This document shows, in pieces, positions 9,944-18,321 of a stretch of 64,000 nucleotides of DNA (position 1 is the stretch's first letter; each line of letters begins with the position of its first letter). The stretch covers positions 1 through 64,000 of the forward strand of contig JABCZC010000025.1 of assembly GCA_013289875.1 (NCBI GenBank), given 5' to 3'. Source of the DNA: Acidobacteriota bacterium. Lineage in GTDB: Bacteria; Acidobacteriota; Terriglobia; Terriglobales; Acidobacteriaceae. A model generated the notes under the pieces. That model had not been told where the DNA came from, made no database searches, and saw nothing but the letters and a program-made list of their open reading frames with translations. The translations under genes were made by a program, and so were the position numbers.

Positions 9944-10612
9944 GTGCTGGCAGAAATCCCAACTGAGCGTGGCGCAGACACATCGCCGATCGGCCGCTGG
10001 TCCTCGATCGCGGCGCACTCTATTTTGCTGGTTCTGCTCATTCTTGCCGGACGCCATGCATGGCAGGTTCGGCCTGTGAGTACACGTGGCGGCCAGCATT
10101 CTACGGTTCTTTACTGGGCAAGCTCTGTTGGAACAGGCGTGGCCCACTCCCATCAACAGGGCGCGGAAAAATTGTCCCCAGCGAGAGTGATCCCGCGGAA
10201 CAATCCCGTGAATCCGTCACACCAGAAGATGCTCGACCCGGAAACGCCCCAAGCCACCGAGACGGCTGCCGCGAGCCCAGCGGGAAGTTCGACCTCACCA
10301 TCGCAGAACGAAGGAACCGGGGATGGTTCAGAGAATATGACTCCGGCGTTTCCCGTTTACTCGCCCTCGCCGCATGTGGCCGACCGCTCCCTGCTCCCTC
10401 CGACCAATGAAAACGTCGTGGTCGATGTAAATGTCAGCGCGTTGGGTGAAGTGCTCGACGAGAAACTGGTCCATGGGCTGGGCAATAGCCTCGATCAGAC
10501 CATTCTGGACACGGTACGGAGCTGGAAGTTCCATCCGGCGACGGTAGACGGGAACGCGGTGGCCTCCGTGGCCGAGTTGGTCTTTCCGCTGAGTCAAAAG
10601 TGGAGAGGCTAG
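9944..10612 (+). CDS. TonB-family protein (energy transducer TonB-like)
   Basis: About 222 residues. One N-terminal membrane span (about 22-38) is followed by a long low-complexity Pro/Ser/Thr-rich periplasmic linker (about 40-145) and a C-terminal TonB-like domain (about 145-215, VVDVNVSALGEV...VRSWKFHPATVDG). It could pass proton-motive energy to an outer-membrane receptor such as the one at 21.9 kb. I favour GTG 9944, which has AGGAG nine bases upstream; an ATG at 9914 without such a site gives ten more residues. No ExbB or ExbD is nearby. Confidence 0.75.
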   Translation: MLAEIPTERGADTSPIGRWSSIAAHSILLVLLILAGRHAWQVRPVSTRGGQHSTVLYWASSVGTGVAHSHQQGAEKLSPARVIPRNNPVNPSHQKMLDPETPQATETAAASPAGSSTSPSQNEGTGDGSENMTPAFPVYSPSPHVADRSLLPPTNENVVVDVNVSALGEVLDEKLVHGLGNSLDQTILDTVRSWKFHPATVDGNAVASVAELVFPLSQKWRG

Positions 10613-10624
10613 CCCCAGCGCCAA

Positions 10625-10879
10625 CTACGCAGTTCGTCCTCGGGTGAATAGCCGGATAATCAGCGTGAGAATAACAGCCCCGAGCACGGCGACGATGATC
10701 GTGTAGAGCATACCGCCCGATCCGGCGAAACCCAGCGATCGCATAATAAAACCGCCAATAACGGCTCCGACGATGCCGACTACGATATCCATGAGCGCTC
10801 CGTACCCGCCCCCGCTCATGAGCTTGCCTGTAATCCAGCCTGCGATTAGGCCGACTATGATCCACCACAGAATGAACAT
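10625..10879 (-). CDS. GlsB/YeaQ/YmgE-family stress membrane protein
   Basis: An 84-residue, Gly-rich, three-span membrane protein of the transglycosylase-associated / YeaQ family, often induced by general stress. Glycine motifs in the spans (GLIAGWITGKLMSGGGYG, GAVIGGF) are typical. The ATG at 10879 has a GGAGGAG site; the longer open frame to 11146 is rejected because its first 89 residues are not protein-like for this family. The molecular role is not known. Confidence 0.88.
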   Translation of the reverse strand: MFILWWIIVGLIAGWITGKLMSGGGYGALMDIVVGIVGAVIGGFIMRSLGFAGSGGMLYTIIVAVLGAVILTLIIRLFTRGRTA

Positions 10880-11011
10880 AGACTCTCCTCCGATTACCAA
10901 AACACTTCGGATGGTATGATGCGGAAACGCACTTTCACGCTCGAACCGCCGCCCTTTGGGCTCATTTTTCTGATGGCTGTAACTGTAGCCAACTCTGCGA
11001 GTCAAACAGGT

Positions 11012-11854
11012 ATGAAGAGGATGCGAGGGATTTTCCAGGCTCGAGCCGGATACGTGATTCTTTCGTCCTGCGCGGCAGCATTGATCGCCGCCTGCTCGAT
11101 TTTCGCCGGACGTACCCAGGCTGCCGACAGCCCGGCGGCGAAGCAACCTGTTCTCGTTGAGCTATTTACGTCGGAGGGCTGCTCGAGCTGCCCTCCCGCG
11201 GATGCCCTTCTTGAGCTCCTCGATCACGAACAGCCTGTTCCCGGCGCCCGGGTCGTTGTGCTAAGCGAGCACGTGGATTACTGGGATCATGAGGGCTGGC
11301 GCGATCCCTTTTCTTCTCCTGAGATAACGGCGCGGCAGGACTTCTACGTCTCCCGCTTTTCGCAAGACAGTGCTTACACCCCCGAAGCTGTGATCGATGG
11401 AGCTCGCGGTCTCACCGGAAATGATCGCAGAGGCCTGGTCAGTGCTATTCAGGAAGCGGCGCAGAAGCCGAAGATTGAAATTGCAATTGCCAACGCTACC
11501 GTCAATGGCAAGTCTGTAGAGGCTACTGTGACGGCTGGGACACATCCTCGAACCGACCTGTACGCAGTACTCGCAGATGACCACGATGAGTCGAGCGTCT
11601 CACGGGGAGAAAACTCGGGAAAGCATCTCGAACACGTGGCTGTGGTGCGAGTGATCGAGAAGATAGGCTCTCTGAACGACGAGCTCAGCAAGCAGATCCA
11701 CGTCGCTCTACCCGGCCACGCGCAAGCAAAGATGCGGCTCGTGGTCTTCGCTCAAGAGCGCGGAACCGGCCACATACTGGGCGTAGCAGAAGCCACCTTT
11801 AGCGACACCGGAAGCCTCCCTCAGCAACAGGCGCAGTCTTCCCGCCCGCAATAG
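11012..11854 (+). CDS. Secreted DUF1223 thioredoxin-like protein
   Basis: About 280 residues. A hydrophobic N-terminal segment (about 12-30) serves as signal peptide or anchor. The DUF1223 domain starts with VELFTSEGCSSCPPADALL, a thioredoxin-like fold with a CSSC redox-type motif; its function is uncharacterised. The start is uncertain: ATG 11012 places the signal segment at the N-terminus, while ATG 10916 would add 32 residues. Its 3' end overlaps the sulfur-carrier gene on the other strand by 34 bp. Confidence 0.82.
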   Translation: MKRMRGIFQARAGYVILSSCAAALIAACSIFAGRTQAADSPAAKQPVLVELFTSEGCSSCPPADALLELLDHEQPVPGARVVVLSEHVDYWDHEGWRDPFSSPEITARQDFYVSRFSQDSAYTPEAVIDGARGLTGNDRRGLVSAIQEAAQKPKIEIAIANATVNGKSVEATVTAGTHPRTDLYAVLADDHDESSVSRGENSGKHLEHVAVVRVIEKIGSLNDELSKQIHVALPGHAQAKMRLVVFAQERGTGHILGVAEATFSDTGSLPQQQAQSSRPQ

Positions 11855-12144
11855 GAGCAACAGCTACAGCACCCGCCGGCAATTGACGGGATTACCAGCA
11901 CTTCATCGCCGTCCTTGAATGCGTACTTGTCATTACCGAGGAATCGGATGTCTTCCTCGTTGACGTAGAAATTGATGAAGCGACGCACCTGGCCATGCTC
12001 GTCGCGAAGATGGGTTTTGAGAGCCGGGAAAGTCGTTTCGATCTCCGTAATCAGTTCGGGCAGGTTGCCCGCGTTCGACTGGACCTCGCGGGCTCCGTTG
12101 GTGTGCTTGTGGAATGCGTTGGGCAGCAGAACTCTAACTGACAC
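11821..12144 (-). CDS. ThiS/MoaD-like sulfur carrier with Cys-rich tail after the GG
   Basis: A 107-residue beta-grasp protein. Residues 1-91 match the MoaD/ThiS/CysO group and end in the di-glycine (G90-G91, SIAGG) that is normally the C-terminus and is adenylated and turned into a thiocarboxylate. Here 16 more residues follow, CCSCCSYCGREDCACC, with eight cysteines. The GTG at 12144 has GGAGG seven bases upstream and lies inside the last codons of the threonine-synthase-like gene (11-bp overlap), so the two are probably translationally coupled. The carrier would need processing before activation. Alternatively, the tail is a recent stop-codon loss into the convergent neighbour, or a metal-binding tail. 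Confidence 0.85.
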   Translation of the reverse strand: MSVRVLLPNAFHKHTNGAREVQSNAGNLPELITEIETTFPALKTHLRDEHGQVRRFINFYVNEEDIRFLGNDKYAFKDGDEVLVIPSIAGGCCSCCSYCGREDCACC

Positions 12145-13405
12145 GGACGCCTCCAAAGACGAGCTCTTGCTCTTCATTTTGTTCCTCCAGATAGGTTTCG
12201 AAATCGGACAGCCTCGGACGTACAGGCGCTTCGAGCTCATAAGCTCCTGCCAGTGCGTCGGTGGTTTTGAGACCGTTGCCGGTGATGCAGGTAACGGTAA
12301 GCTCGTCTTGACGGATGCGTCCGTGAGCATACAGGCGTGCAGTGACAGCGGTCGTCACTCCTCCCGCGGTTTCGGTGAAGATGCCTTCAGTCTCGGCCAG
12401 TTCCTGGATCGCGGACACAATCTCGACGTCCGATACGTCTTCGGCCCAGCCGCCGCTCTCACGGATGCAGCGCGTTGCATAGACGCCGTCCGCTGGGTTG
12501 CCAATTGCCAGCGAGCGGGCGATGGTAGACGGCCGCTGCGGCTCGATGTGATCGGCGCCGGTCTTTACGGCAGTCGCGATGGGCGAGCAGCCCGTGGCCT
12601 GCGCGCCGAAGAAGCGCACTTCTTTTTCCTCGACCAGGCCGAGCGCGATCAGTTCCCTGAAGGCTTTGCGGATCTTGGTGATGAGTGAGCCGCCGGCCAT
12701 AGGCACTACAACGTTGTCGGGTAATCTCCAGCCGAGTTGCTCTGCAATCTCGAAGCCGACAGTCTTCGAGCCTTCCGCGTAGTAGGGACGCAGATTCACA
12801 TTGACGAAGCCCCAGTGGTAGCGGTCTGCGATCTGCGAACAGAGGCGGTTGACATGATCGTAGTTGCCGTCGATACGGACCAGTTTTGCGCCATAGACCT
12901 GCGTGTTGAGAATCTTGGCTGGTTCAAGATCAGAAGGCACCAGAATGTAGCTCTTGAGTCCGAGCCGTGCAGCCTGCGCTGCGACCGCGTTCGCGAGGTT
13001 GCCGGTAGACGAGCACCCGACGGTGTCAAAGCCGAAGATCTGCGCATTGGCGAGCGCAACCGATACCACGCGATCCTTGAAGCTCAGCGTGGGCAGACAA
13101 ACGGCGTCGTTCTTGATGTAGAGATTGCTGGCGCCGATGCGCTCGGCAAGCCGAGGGGCACGCAAGAGAGGCGTCCACCCCGCTGGAGTTGGCGCGACGT
13201 AATCGTCGGGCACCGGCAGCAAGGCCTGGTAACGCCACATGCTGCTTGGGCCTTTGGCGATCGCCTCGCGGGTAAACGTGTTACGGGCAGCCTCAAGATC
13301 GCACTGGACCTCGAGCGGAGAGAAACATTCGTCACAGATGGAAAGCGGCGCGTTGTCATACCGCTTGCCACATTCCCGACATCGCAATTCATAGGCGTGC
13401 GCCAT
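12134..13405 (-). CDS. thrC: Threonine-synthase-family PLP enzyme
   Basis: A 423-residue fold-type II PLP enzyme. An N-terminal zinc-ribbon-like segment (C9, C12, C24, C27) precedes the catalytic domain; the PLP lysine is K110 in LSFKDR, and phosphate-binding Gly/Ser motifs (SSTGNLANA, VPMAGGS) are present. Classical ThrC turns O-phosphohomoserine into threonine. Two features argue for a sulfur-linked role: a SAM-I riboswitch upstream and an overlapping sulfur-carrier gene. The related CysM of Mycobacterium uses a carrier thiocarboxylate. ATG 13405 with GAGGG upstream is preferred to a start at 13528. The exact reaction cannot be settled from sequence alone. Confidence 0.85.
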   Translation of the reverse strand: MAHAYELRCRECGKRYDNAPLSICDECFSPLEVQCDLEAARNTFTREAIAKGPSSMWRYQALLPVPDDYVAPTPAGWTPLLRAPRLAERIGASNLYIKNDAVCLPTLSFKDRVVSVALANAQIFGFDTVGCSSTGNLANAVAAQAARLGLKSYILVPSDLEPAKILNTQVYGAKLVRIDGNYDHVNRLCSQIADRYHWGFVNVNLRPYYAEGSKTVGFEIAEQLGWRLPDNVVVPMAGGSLITKIRKAFRELIALGLVEEKEVRFFGAQATGCSPIATAVKTGADHIEPQRPSTIARSLAIGNPADGVYATRCIRESGGWAEDVSDVEIVSAIQELAETEGIFTETAGGVTTAVTARLYAHGRIRQDELTVTCITGNGLKTTDALAGAYELEAPVRPRLSDFETYLEEQNEEQELVFGGVRVS

Positions 13406-13418
13406 AAAGCCCTCGATT

Positions 13419-13436
13419 CCTGAAACCAAATTCAGG
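13419..13436 (-). promoter_or_regulatory. Short hairpin 13 nt before the thrC-like start
   Basis: On the minus strand, CCTGAA and TTCAGG form a perfect 6-bp stem with a 6-base loop just upstream of the GAGGG ribosome-binding site. It may be part of the riboswitch expression platform acting on translation, since I see no intrinsic terminator between aptamer and gene. The remaining leader (13437-13567) has no clear feature. Confidence 0.35.
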
Positions 13437-13567
13437 AGCAGCGGCGGGACCCATCGAGGATTTCCCCTATGGGTACAAATGCACGGGCACGCGTGACGAA
13501 CTCTGCCAAACTTCTGGTACTGCGGCACTACTGGGATTCAGCGAAGTGCGATACAACATGCACCCCG

Positions 13568-13688
13568 AATCTCATGTTCCCCGATCCGTTTCCGGATTCA
13601 GGAGAGAGTTGACACCGATGTCTTAGATTGCCTAAGCCGGTTGTCGTGGCGTCACAGGGCCCGTCCCTCAGCCACTCTTCATGAAATT
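13568..13688 (-). promoter_or_regulatory. SAM-I (S-box) riboswitch aptamer
   Basis: On the minus strand a complete S-box aptamer is visible. P1 pairs AATTTCATG (5' end at 13688) with CATGAGATT (3' end at 13568). Then come GAAGAG, P2 GTGGC/GCCAC enclosing the kink-turn strand CTGAGGGAC and GGGCCC, the conserved GACAACCGG, a P3 stem around TTAG/CTAA, the CGGTGTCAACTC strand, and a P4 stem ATCCG-GAAA-CGGAT followed by GGGGAACATGAG. This matches the SAM-I consensus along its length. It lies about 160 nt upstream of the thrC-like gene on the same strand and should reduce expression when SAM is plentiful. Confidence 0.9.
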
Positions 13689-13844
13689 CAGGCTCGCTCC
13701 TAAGAGCAAACTTGAATATCCATTAGATAACACAACGGCGTCGGCGTTGCAAGTGGGTGTTTCAGTGCGGGGGGCAGCTTGAATTTAGTGGAATCCATAG
13801 CTGCCACAATCCAATTCTCAAGCACATTCCTCTTCCACTTTCCG

Positions 13845-16268
13845 TCAGGTTTCTCTCAGCACTGTCGCAGGATCCACCTTCGTCGCTCGCCGCGCAGGGA
13901 GATAGCTGGCGAGCAAGGCGACGAAGAGCAACACTAGCGGCGTGAGAGCAAAGGCCATCGGATCAAGCGCCCCAACTTTGTACAGCACGCTCGACATCAG
14001 CCTGGTCAGGAGCAGCGCTGCAATCAGACCAATGACAATGCCGATGGTGGCCAGCGTGAGTCCCTGGCGCACGATCAGGCGCAGGATGTCTGCGCGTTCC
14101 GCTCCAAGCGCCAAGCGGATGCCCAACTCGCGCCAGCGCTCCGTTACTGAGTAGGCCAGCACACTGTAAATTCCAATCGCGGCCAGCGCCAGCGCCGTGA
14201 CAGAAAAGGTTCCGAGCAACAGCATCGTGAAGCGCGGCTGCGCGCGGGAGCTATCAATAAGCTCATCAACCGTCTGGATGCTGGTTACCGGCTGATCAGA
14301 GTCCACGGCGGAAATCTGCGCACGCACCGCGGAGACTATGCTCTGTGACGGCACGGTCGTCCGCACCAGCAGGTCCATATTGCCCCAGGGCAACTGCGGG
14401 AAGGGAATATAAACCTGCGCCCGGGTGTCCTGCGCCAGCCCCTGGTTCTTGACATCCTCGCTCACGCCGATCACCTCAGCCGGCTCCGGCCCGCGCCCAA
14501 TCACCACATGCTTGCCCACTGGATTCTGGCTGGGCCAGAAACGGCGAGCGAAGGTTTCATTCACGATGACTACCCTGGGTGCCTGGACATTATCTGCTGG
14601 GGTGAATCCGCGGCCCTCACGGATCGGAACGCGCATGGTCTGGAACCACAGCGGACTGATGGCCTCAATATCGATAAACGGGCGCTGCGACAGAGGCACG
14701 TCCGGCTGGCCGTCCGGCAACATCGGAGTGATCCTCTTCGAACTCAAGGGGAGCGCAGCCGACATCGCGGCACTGCGCACGCCGGGCAGCGCGGAGACGC
14801 GGCGAAGCACCTCGTCAAAGAACGCGATCTGCTGTTGCGATTTTGCATACTTCACCGTGGATAGCGAGACATTCATGGTGAGCACCATGTGGGAGTCAAA
14901 TCCGGGATCGGCGAGCAGCAGCTGCTCGAAGCTGCGCAGCAGCAGTCCCGCCGCGATGAGCAGCAGCATTGAGAGCGCCACTTGGCCTACGACGAGCAAA
15001 CCTCTCATCTGCGAACGAGCATGGCTTCCGGAAGCACCTCTGCCTTCATCGCGCAGCGTAGTGTTCAGATCGACTCGTGAAAGCTGCATCGCAGGGAAGA
15101 CTCCGAAGACGATTCCCGTCAGGACTGAAAGGATCAAAGTGAACAACAGCACACGCAGGTCAATACCGATTGGAAGCCCCTGCGGGAGCTGGCTTGCTCC
15201 CCATGTAAGCAGCGCTCTCGTTGCAACCCAGCTCAGCCCCACACCAAGTGCGCCGGCAATGAGGGCGAGCAGCAGGCTTTCGGTAAGGAGTTGCCGCATC
15301 ACTGTGCTGCGACTTGCGCCAAGCGCCGTGCGTACGGCAATTTCCCTCCTGCGGGCCAACCCTCGTGAAAGCAGTAGGCTGGCCACATTAGCGCAAGCAA
15401 TCAGCAGCACTAGAGCAACTGCGCCCGACAATATCAACAATTTTCCGCGGACGTCTGCCACGACGAGGTCGCGCAACGGAGCGGCTGTCATCACGATAGC
15501 GGGATCCGCATCTGGTGCCGTGGGATTCTGTTCTCGATACTGCTGGTTGAGCACGGCAAGTTCATCCTGAGCGCGGGCGAGTGTTGTTCCCGGACGCAAC
15601 CTCGCCGCAAAGCCGAGATAGCCCACGCCCATCCGTAGCCGCTGCGGGGTCATGAGCGACAACTCGAAGTAACGGGGCGTCCAGATGTCGGTCTCGCCGA
15701 CGAATGGGAACTCAATATTCGGCGGCAATACGCCAACGACGACGTGCGGCATGGTATCAAGCGTGATCGTCTGCCCGATGATGTTGTGGTCTCCGCCATA
15801 GCGGCTTCGCCACACTGAATCACTGAGGATGACCACGGCCTGGCCTTCCGGACGGCCCTCGTCTTCGGTAAAGGTGCGGCCAAGCTGAGGCTGTACCCCG
15901 AGCATGGAGAGAAAGTTGGGCGACACTCGCGCTACACGTGCCTGCATCGGCTCGCCGTGACCGGTCAGGTTCAAGTTGTCATTCGCCCATGCCGCCACTG
16001 CATCGAATGACCGGCTGCGGTCGCGCACAAGTTCGTAACGCAGCAAGGTGCCCCCACGCTCCCCAGTCTTATCCCTTGCCTCTAGACTCACGAGTTGCTG
16101 CGGCTCATGGTAAGGGAGCGGCCGCAATAGCAGCGCGCTGGTGACGGTGAAGATGGCCGTGTTCGCGCCAACCCCCAGGGCGAGAGTGATGATCGCTGCG
16201 AACGCGAATCCAGGACTCTTTGTGAGCATGCGGGCAGCAAAACGGAGGTCCCGAGCGATGGCTTGCAT
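13845..16268 (-). CDS. ADOP-family MacB/FtsX-like ABC permease
   Basis: An 807-residue membrane protein with the duplicated permease layout characteristic of Acidobacteria: an N-terminal DLRFAARMLTKSPGF start, one membrane span, a large periplasmic MacB_PCD domain (about 45-245), three spans (about 275-400), one span (about 420-440), a second periplasmic domain (about 445-650) and three final spans. No ATPase is encoded beside it, which is usual for this orphan family. The substrate is unknown; roles in macrolide, lipid or peptide export are guessed from MacB. It lacks a Shine-Dalgarno site and has TATAAT nine bases before the ATG. Confidence 0.93.
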   Translation of the reverse strand: MQAIARDLRFAARMLTKSPGFAFAAIITLALGVGANTAIFTVTSALLLRPLPYHEPQQLVSLEARDKTGERGGTLLRYELVRDRSRSFDAVAAWANDNLNLTGHGEPMQARVARVSPNFLSMLGVQPQLGRTFTEDEGRPEGQAVVILSDSVWRSRYGGDHNIIGQTITLDTMPHVVVGVLPPNIEFPFVGETDIWTPRYFELSLMTPQRLRMGVGYLGFAARLRPGTTLARAQDELAVLNQQYREQNPTAPDADPAIVMTAAPLRDLVVADVRGKLLILSGAVALVLLIACANVASLLLSRGLARRREIAVRTALGASRSTVMRQLLTESLLLALIAGALGVGLSWVATRALLTWGASQLPQGLPIGIDLRVLLFTLILSVLTGIVFGVFPAMQLSRVDLNTTLRDEGRGASGSHARSQMRGLLVVGQVALSMLLLIAAGLLLRSFEQLLLADPGFDSHMVLTMNVSLSTVKYAKSQQQIAFFDEVLRRVSALPGVRSAAMSAALPLSSKRITPMLPDGQPDVPLSQRPFIDIEAISPLWFQTMRVPIREGRGFTPADNVQAPRVVIVNETFARRFWPSQNPVGKHVVIGRGPEPAEVIGVSEDVKNQGLAQDTRAQVYIPFPQLPWGNMDLLVRTTVPSQSIVSAVRAQISAVDSDQPVTSIQTVDELIDSSRAQPRFTMLLLGTFSVTALALAAIGIYSVLAYSVTERWRELGIRLALGAERADILRLIVRQGLTLATIGIVIGLIAALLLTRLMSSVLYKVGALDPMAFALTPLVLLFVALLASYLPARRATKVDPATVLRET

Positions 16269-16277
16269 TATGCAGCA

Positions 16278-16283
16278 ATTATA
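16278..16283 (-). promoter_or_regulatory. -10 element giving a near-leaderless ADOP permease mRNA
   Basis: TATAAT on the minus strand ends nine bases before the ATG at 16268, so transcription should begin within a few bases of the start codon. No ribosome-binding site is present. Confidence 0.5.
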
Positions 16284-16320
16284 GGAGGCGGAAGCAGGCG
16301 CCTAAAGCACGGCCTTCGGC

Positions 16321-18249
16321 TCAAGCTCCCATTGTTTTGAAGTAGACGGCATAGCGCTCGCCGGAAATCCTGTAGAGCGGCACAAGCTGGTGAGGCTCTC
16401 CGGCACCCTTTGTTGTGAATGTGAGCGTGCCCGTCGGTACGATGGCGGATGCTATGTCGCTGGATGCGACCTCAGGAGCTGGCGCTGGTTTGGGATCGCC
16501 GGACGGGTGGATGTCTTTGCCAGTGGTGTCGTACTGCATCATGGCATGAGTGAGACCGTCGCTCCCGAGGCGTGCGGCCAGAACCAGGGGTCCATACATC
16601 GCTGCCTGCAGGGTGCGGTCGCCGGGTAACGGGCTCGAGTGAAGCTGCATGGGAAGCGAAAGCTCAACCCGATCTCCGTCATGCCAGACGCGTTTGAGAG
16701 TGAGGTAGCTTGAGGGACGCGCAAAGACCTGCAAGGTATCGCCGTTAATCTTTACGGCACCGCCCTGCGTCGCCCAATAAGGAACGCGGAGCTGCAGCGC
16801 GAATTCCGTGGGTTGCGCGGTGTGGATTATGAGGCGTGTTCCCTGCTCTTCAGGGAAAGATGTTTCCTGACGAAGCGTGATTCCCTTCCGCTTCCAGTTG
16901 AGCTCTGACGCGATAAAGAGATTGACGTAAACGCCGTTCGCGTCATGGAAATAGATCGTGTCCGCGAGCTTTGCAAATTCTTCCGCTCCCGTCCCGGTGC
17001 AACACCAAAAAGATTGTGTCGCCGAATTGAAGTATTTCCAGTACCCGGCTGCGAGCGGCAGGTAGTACATCTTCAGGCCTTGCGAATCCTGCGTACCGAG
17101 GCGCGTGTTGAACAGCACACGCTCGTAATAGTCCATCACGCGCGGGTCCGTCGTCCATCCGAAAACGTGGCGCGACAGCTTCATCATGTTGTAGCCGACG
17201 CAGCACTCCTCGCTGTCCAGCGAGAGTTCGCCGCCGAGCTGGCCGGGGTCGGTGCGCCATCCCTCGAAGTTGCTCGTGCCGCCGGTCGCATAGGCGCGCT
17301 CGTTGACGATCTCTCCCCAGAAGTATTCGGAAATCTGGCGGTAGCGATCGTCGCCGGTAAGCTCGTAGCGGCGAGCTGCCCCAATCACCTTGGGCACGTG
17401 GGTATTGGCGTGCAGGCCCTTCAGTTCGTCACGATGCGCCGCGAGCGGGCCAAAAAACTCCTCCTGCTCGAAGCGCTGCGACAGCCGCAGATACCGCTTT
17501 TTGCCGGTCAGGGCGTAGAGGTTCAGCAGGCCCTCCATTGTGCCGCCGTATTCGGTCTTGAGGATGCGCGCCATCTGCGCATCGCTGATGCCCTCGGCCC
17601 AGTGATCGATCCAGTTTGCGAGGCCCTCGGCGTTCGCCAGCGCCTGCTTATTTCCGCAATAGATATACATGTCGAGATTCCCGGCAAGAATTTTGTGCAG
17701 CGTGTAGAAGGGCGCCCATACAGGCTGCTCCTTGCGCAGGCGATCGAAAAAATCTTCCGGATAGGCGCTCAGATAGCCGTTCGCATTGGCGGCCTGGCAC
17801 TTCGCAAGCTCAATGACGAGGGCATTGCCCTTATCGCGCAAGGCTTCGTCGCCAGTGCCGGCATAGGTGAGCGCCACAGCCGAGAGATAATGGCCGCCGT
17901 TGAAGTGGCCGCGCAACTCGCAGTCAGGCGCTTCCCATCCGCCGTAGGGCGTGCCTGGATTGGGCAGACCGGCTGTCTTGCGAAAACTCCACAGCAGGCT
18001 GTCGTTGTCGAGAGAGTGCAGATAGGCGCGGTTGATCTCCTGCTGGTCATAAAAGAGGCCGGGAAGGAGACGGACATCGGCCAGCGGGAAAGGCTCGGCT
18101 TGCCATGCTATCTTCTCGCGCACGCCGCGGGCGGACTCGCCCGTAGCATCGATGACCGGGTCCTGCGCAAAAGAAATTCGGGAAGCGAACAGCGAAGCCG
18201 CGGCGGTGGTCGATCCGGAAAGAAAGTGACGGCGCGTAAAGGATGTCAT
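16321..18249 (-). CDS. Tat-exported GH127-type beta-L-arabinofuranosidase
   Basis: A 642-residue glycoside hydrolase of the DUF1680/GH127 family, which removes L-arabinofuranose residues from plant glycans and glycopeptides. The N-terminus TRRHFLSG followed by a hydrophobic stretch and cleavage near AQD is a twin-arginine signal. An (alpha/alpha)6 domain spans about 50-440. Expected zinc and catalytic residues of HypBA1 have counterparts: E348 and C350 (EECCVGYNMM) and the C416-C417 pair (FWCCTGTG). A beta-sandwich domain closes the protein. Export suggests action in the periplasm or at the cell surface. It stands alone, without other glycan genes adjacent. Confidence 0.9.
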   Translation of the reverse strand: MTSFTRRHFLSGSTTAAASLFASRISFAQDPVIDATGESARGVREKIAWQAEPFPLADVRLLPGLFYDQQEINRAYLHSLDNDSLLWSFRKTAGLPNPGTPYGGWEAPDCELRGHFNGGHYLSAVALTYAGTGDEALRDKGNALVIELAKCQAANANGYLSAYPEDFFDRLRKEQPVWAPFYTLHKILAGNLDMYIYCGNKQALANAEGLANWIDHWAEGISDAQMARILKTEYGGTMEGLLNLYALTGKKRYLRLSQRFEQEEFFGPLAAHRDELKGLHANTHVPKVIGAARRYELTGDDRYRQISEYFWGEIVNERAYATGGTSNFEGWRTDPGQLGGELSLDSEECCVGYNMMKLSRHVFGWTTDPRVMDYYERVLFNTRLGTQDSQGLKMYYLPLAAGYWKYFNSATQSFWCCTGTGAEEFAKLADTIYFHDANGVYVNLFIASELNWKRKGITLRQETSFPEEQGTRLIIHTAQPTEFALQLRVPYWATQGGAVKINGDTLQVFARPSSYLTLKRVWHDGDRVELSLPMQLHSSPLPGDRTLQAAMYGPLVLAARLGSDGLTHAMMQYDTTGKDIHPSGDPKPAPAPEVASSDIASAIVPTGTLTFTTKGAGEPHQLVPLYRISGERYAVYFKTMGA

Positions 18250-18321
18250 GCGTCTTGGAAAATGCGGCAGGGAAACGTTCTCTGTCGCGCGAAATCATGA
18301 TACCGATCTGCTGAGGTGCTG

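Noticed and set aside
12145-12330. N-terminal extension of the sulfur-carrier frame
   Set aside because: It lies wholly inside the thrC-like gene and resembles no carrier; the GTG at 12144 with GGAGG fits the family N-terminus.
16945-18300. 451-residue plus-strand frame opposite the GH127 gene
   Set aside because: It mirrors a gene with catalytic motifs and a Tat signal, and its own translation shows no recognisable fold.
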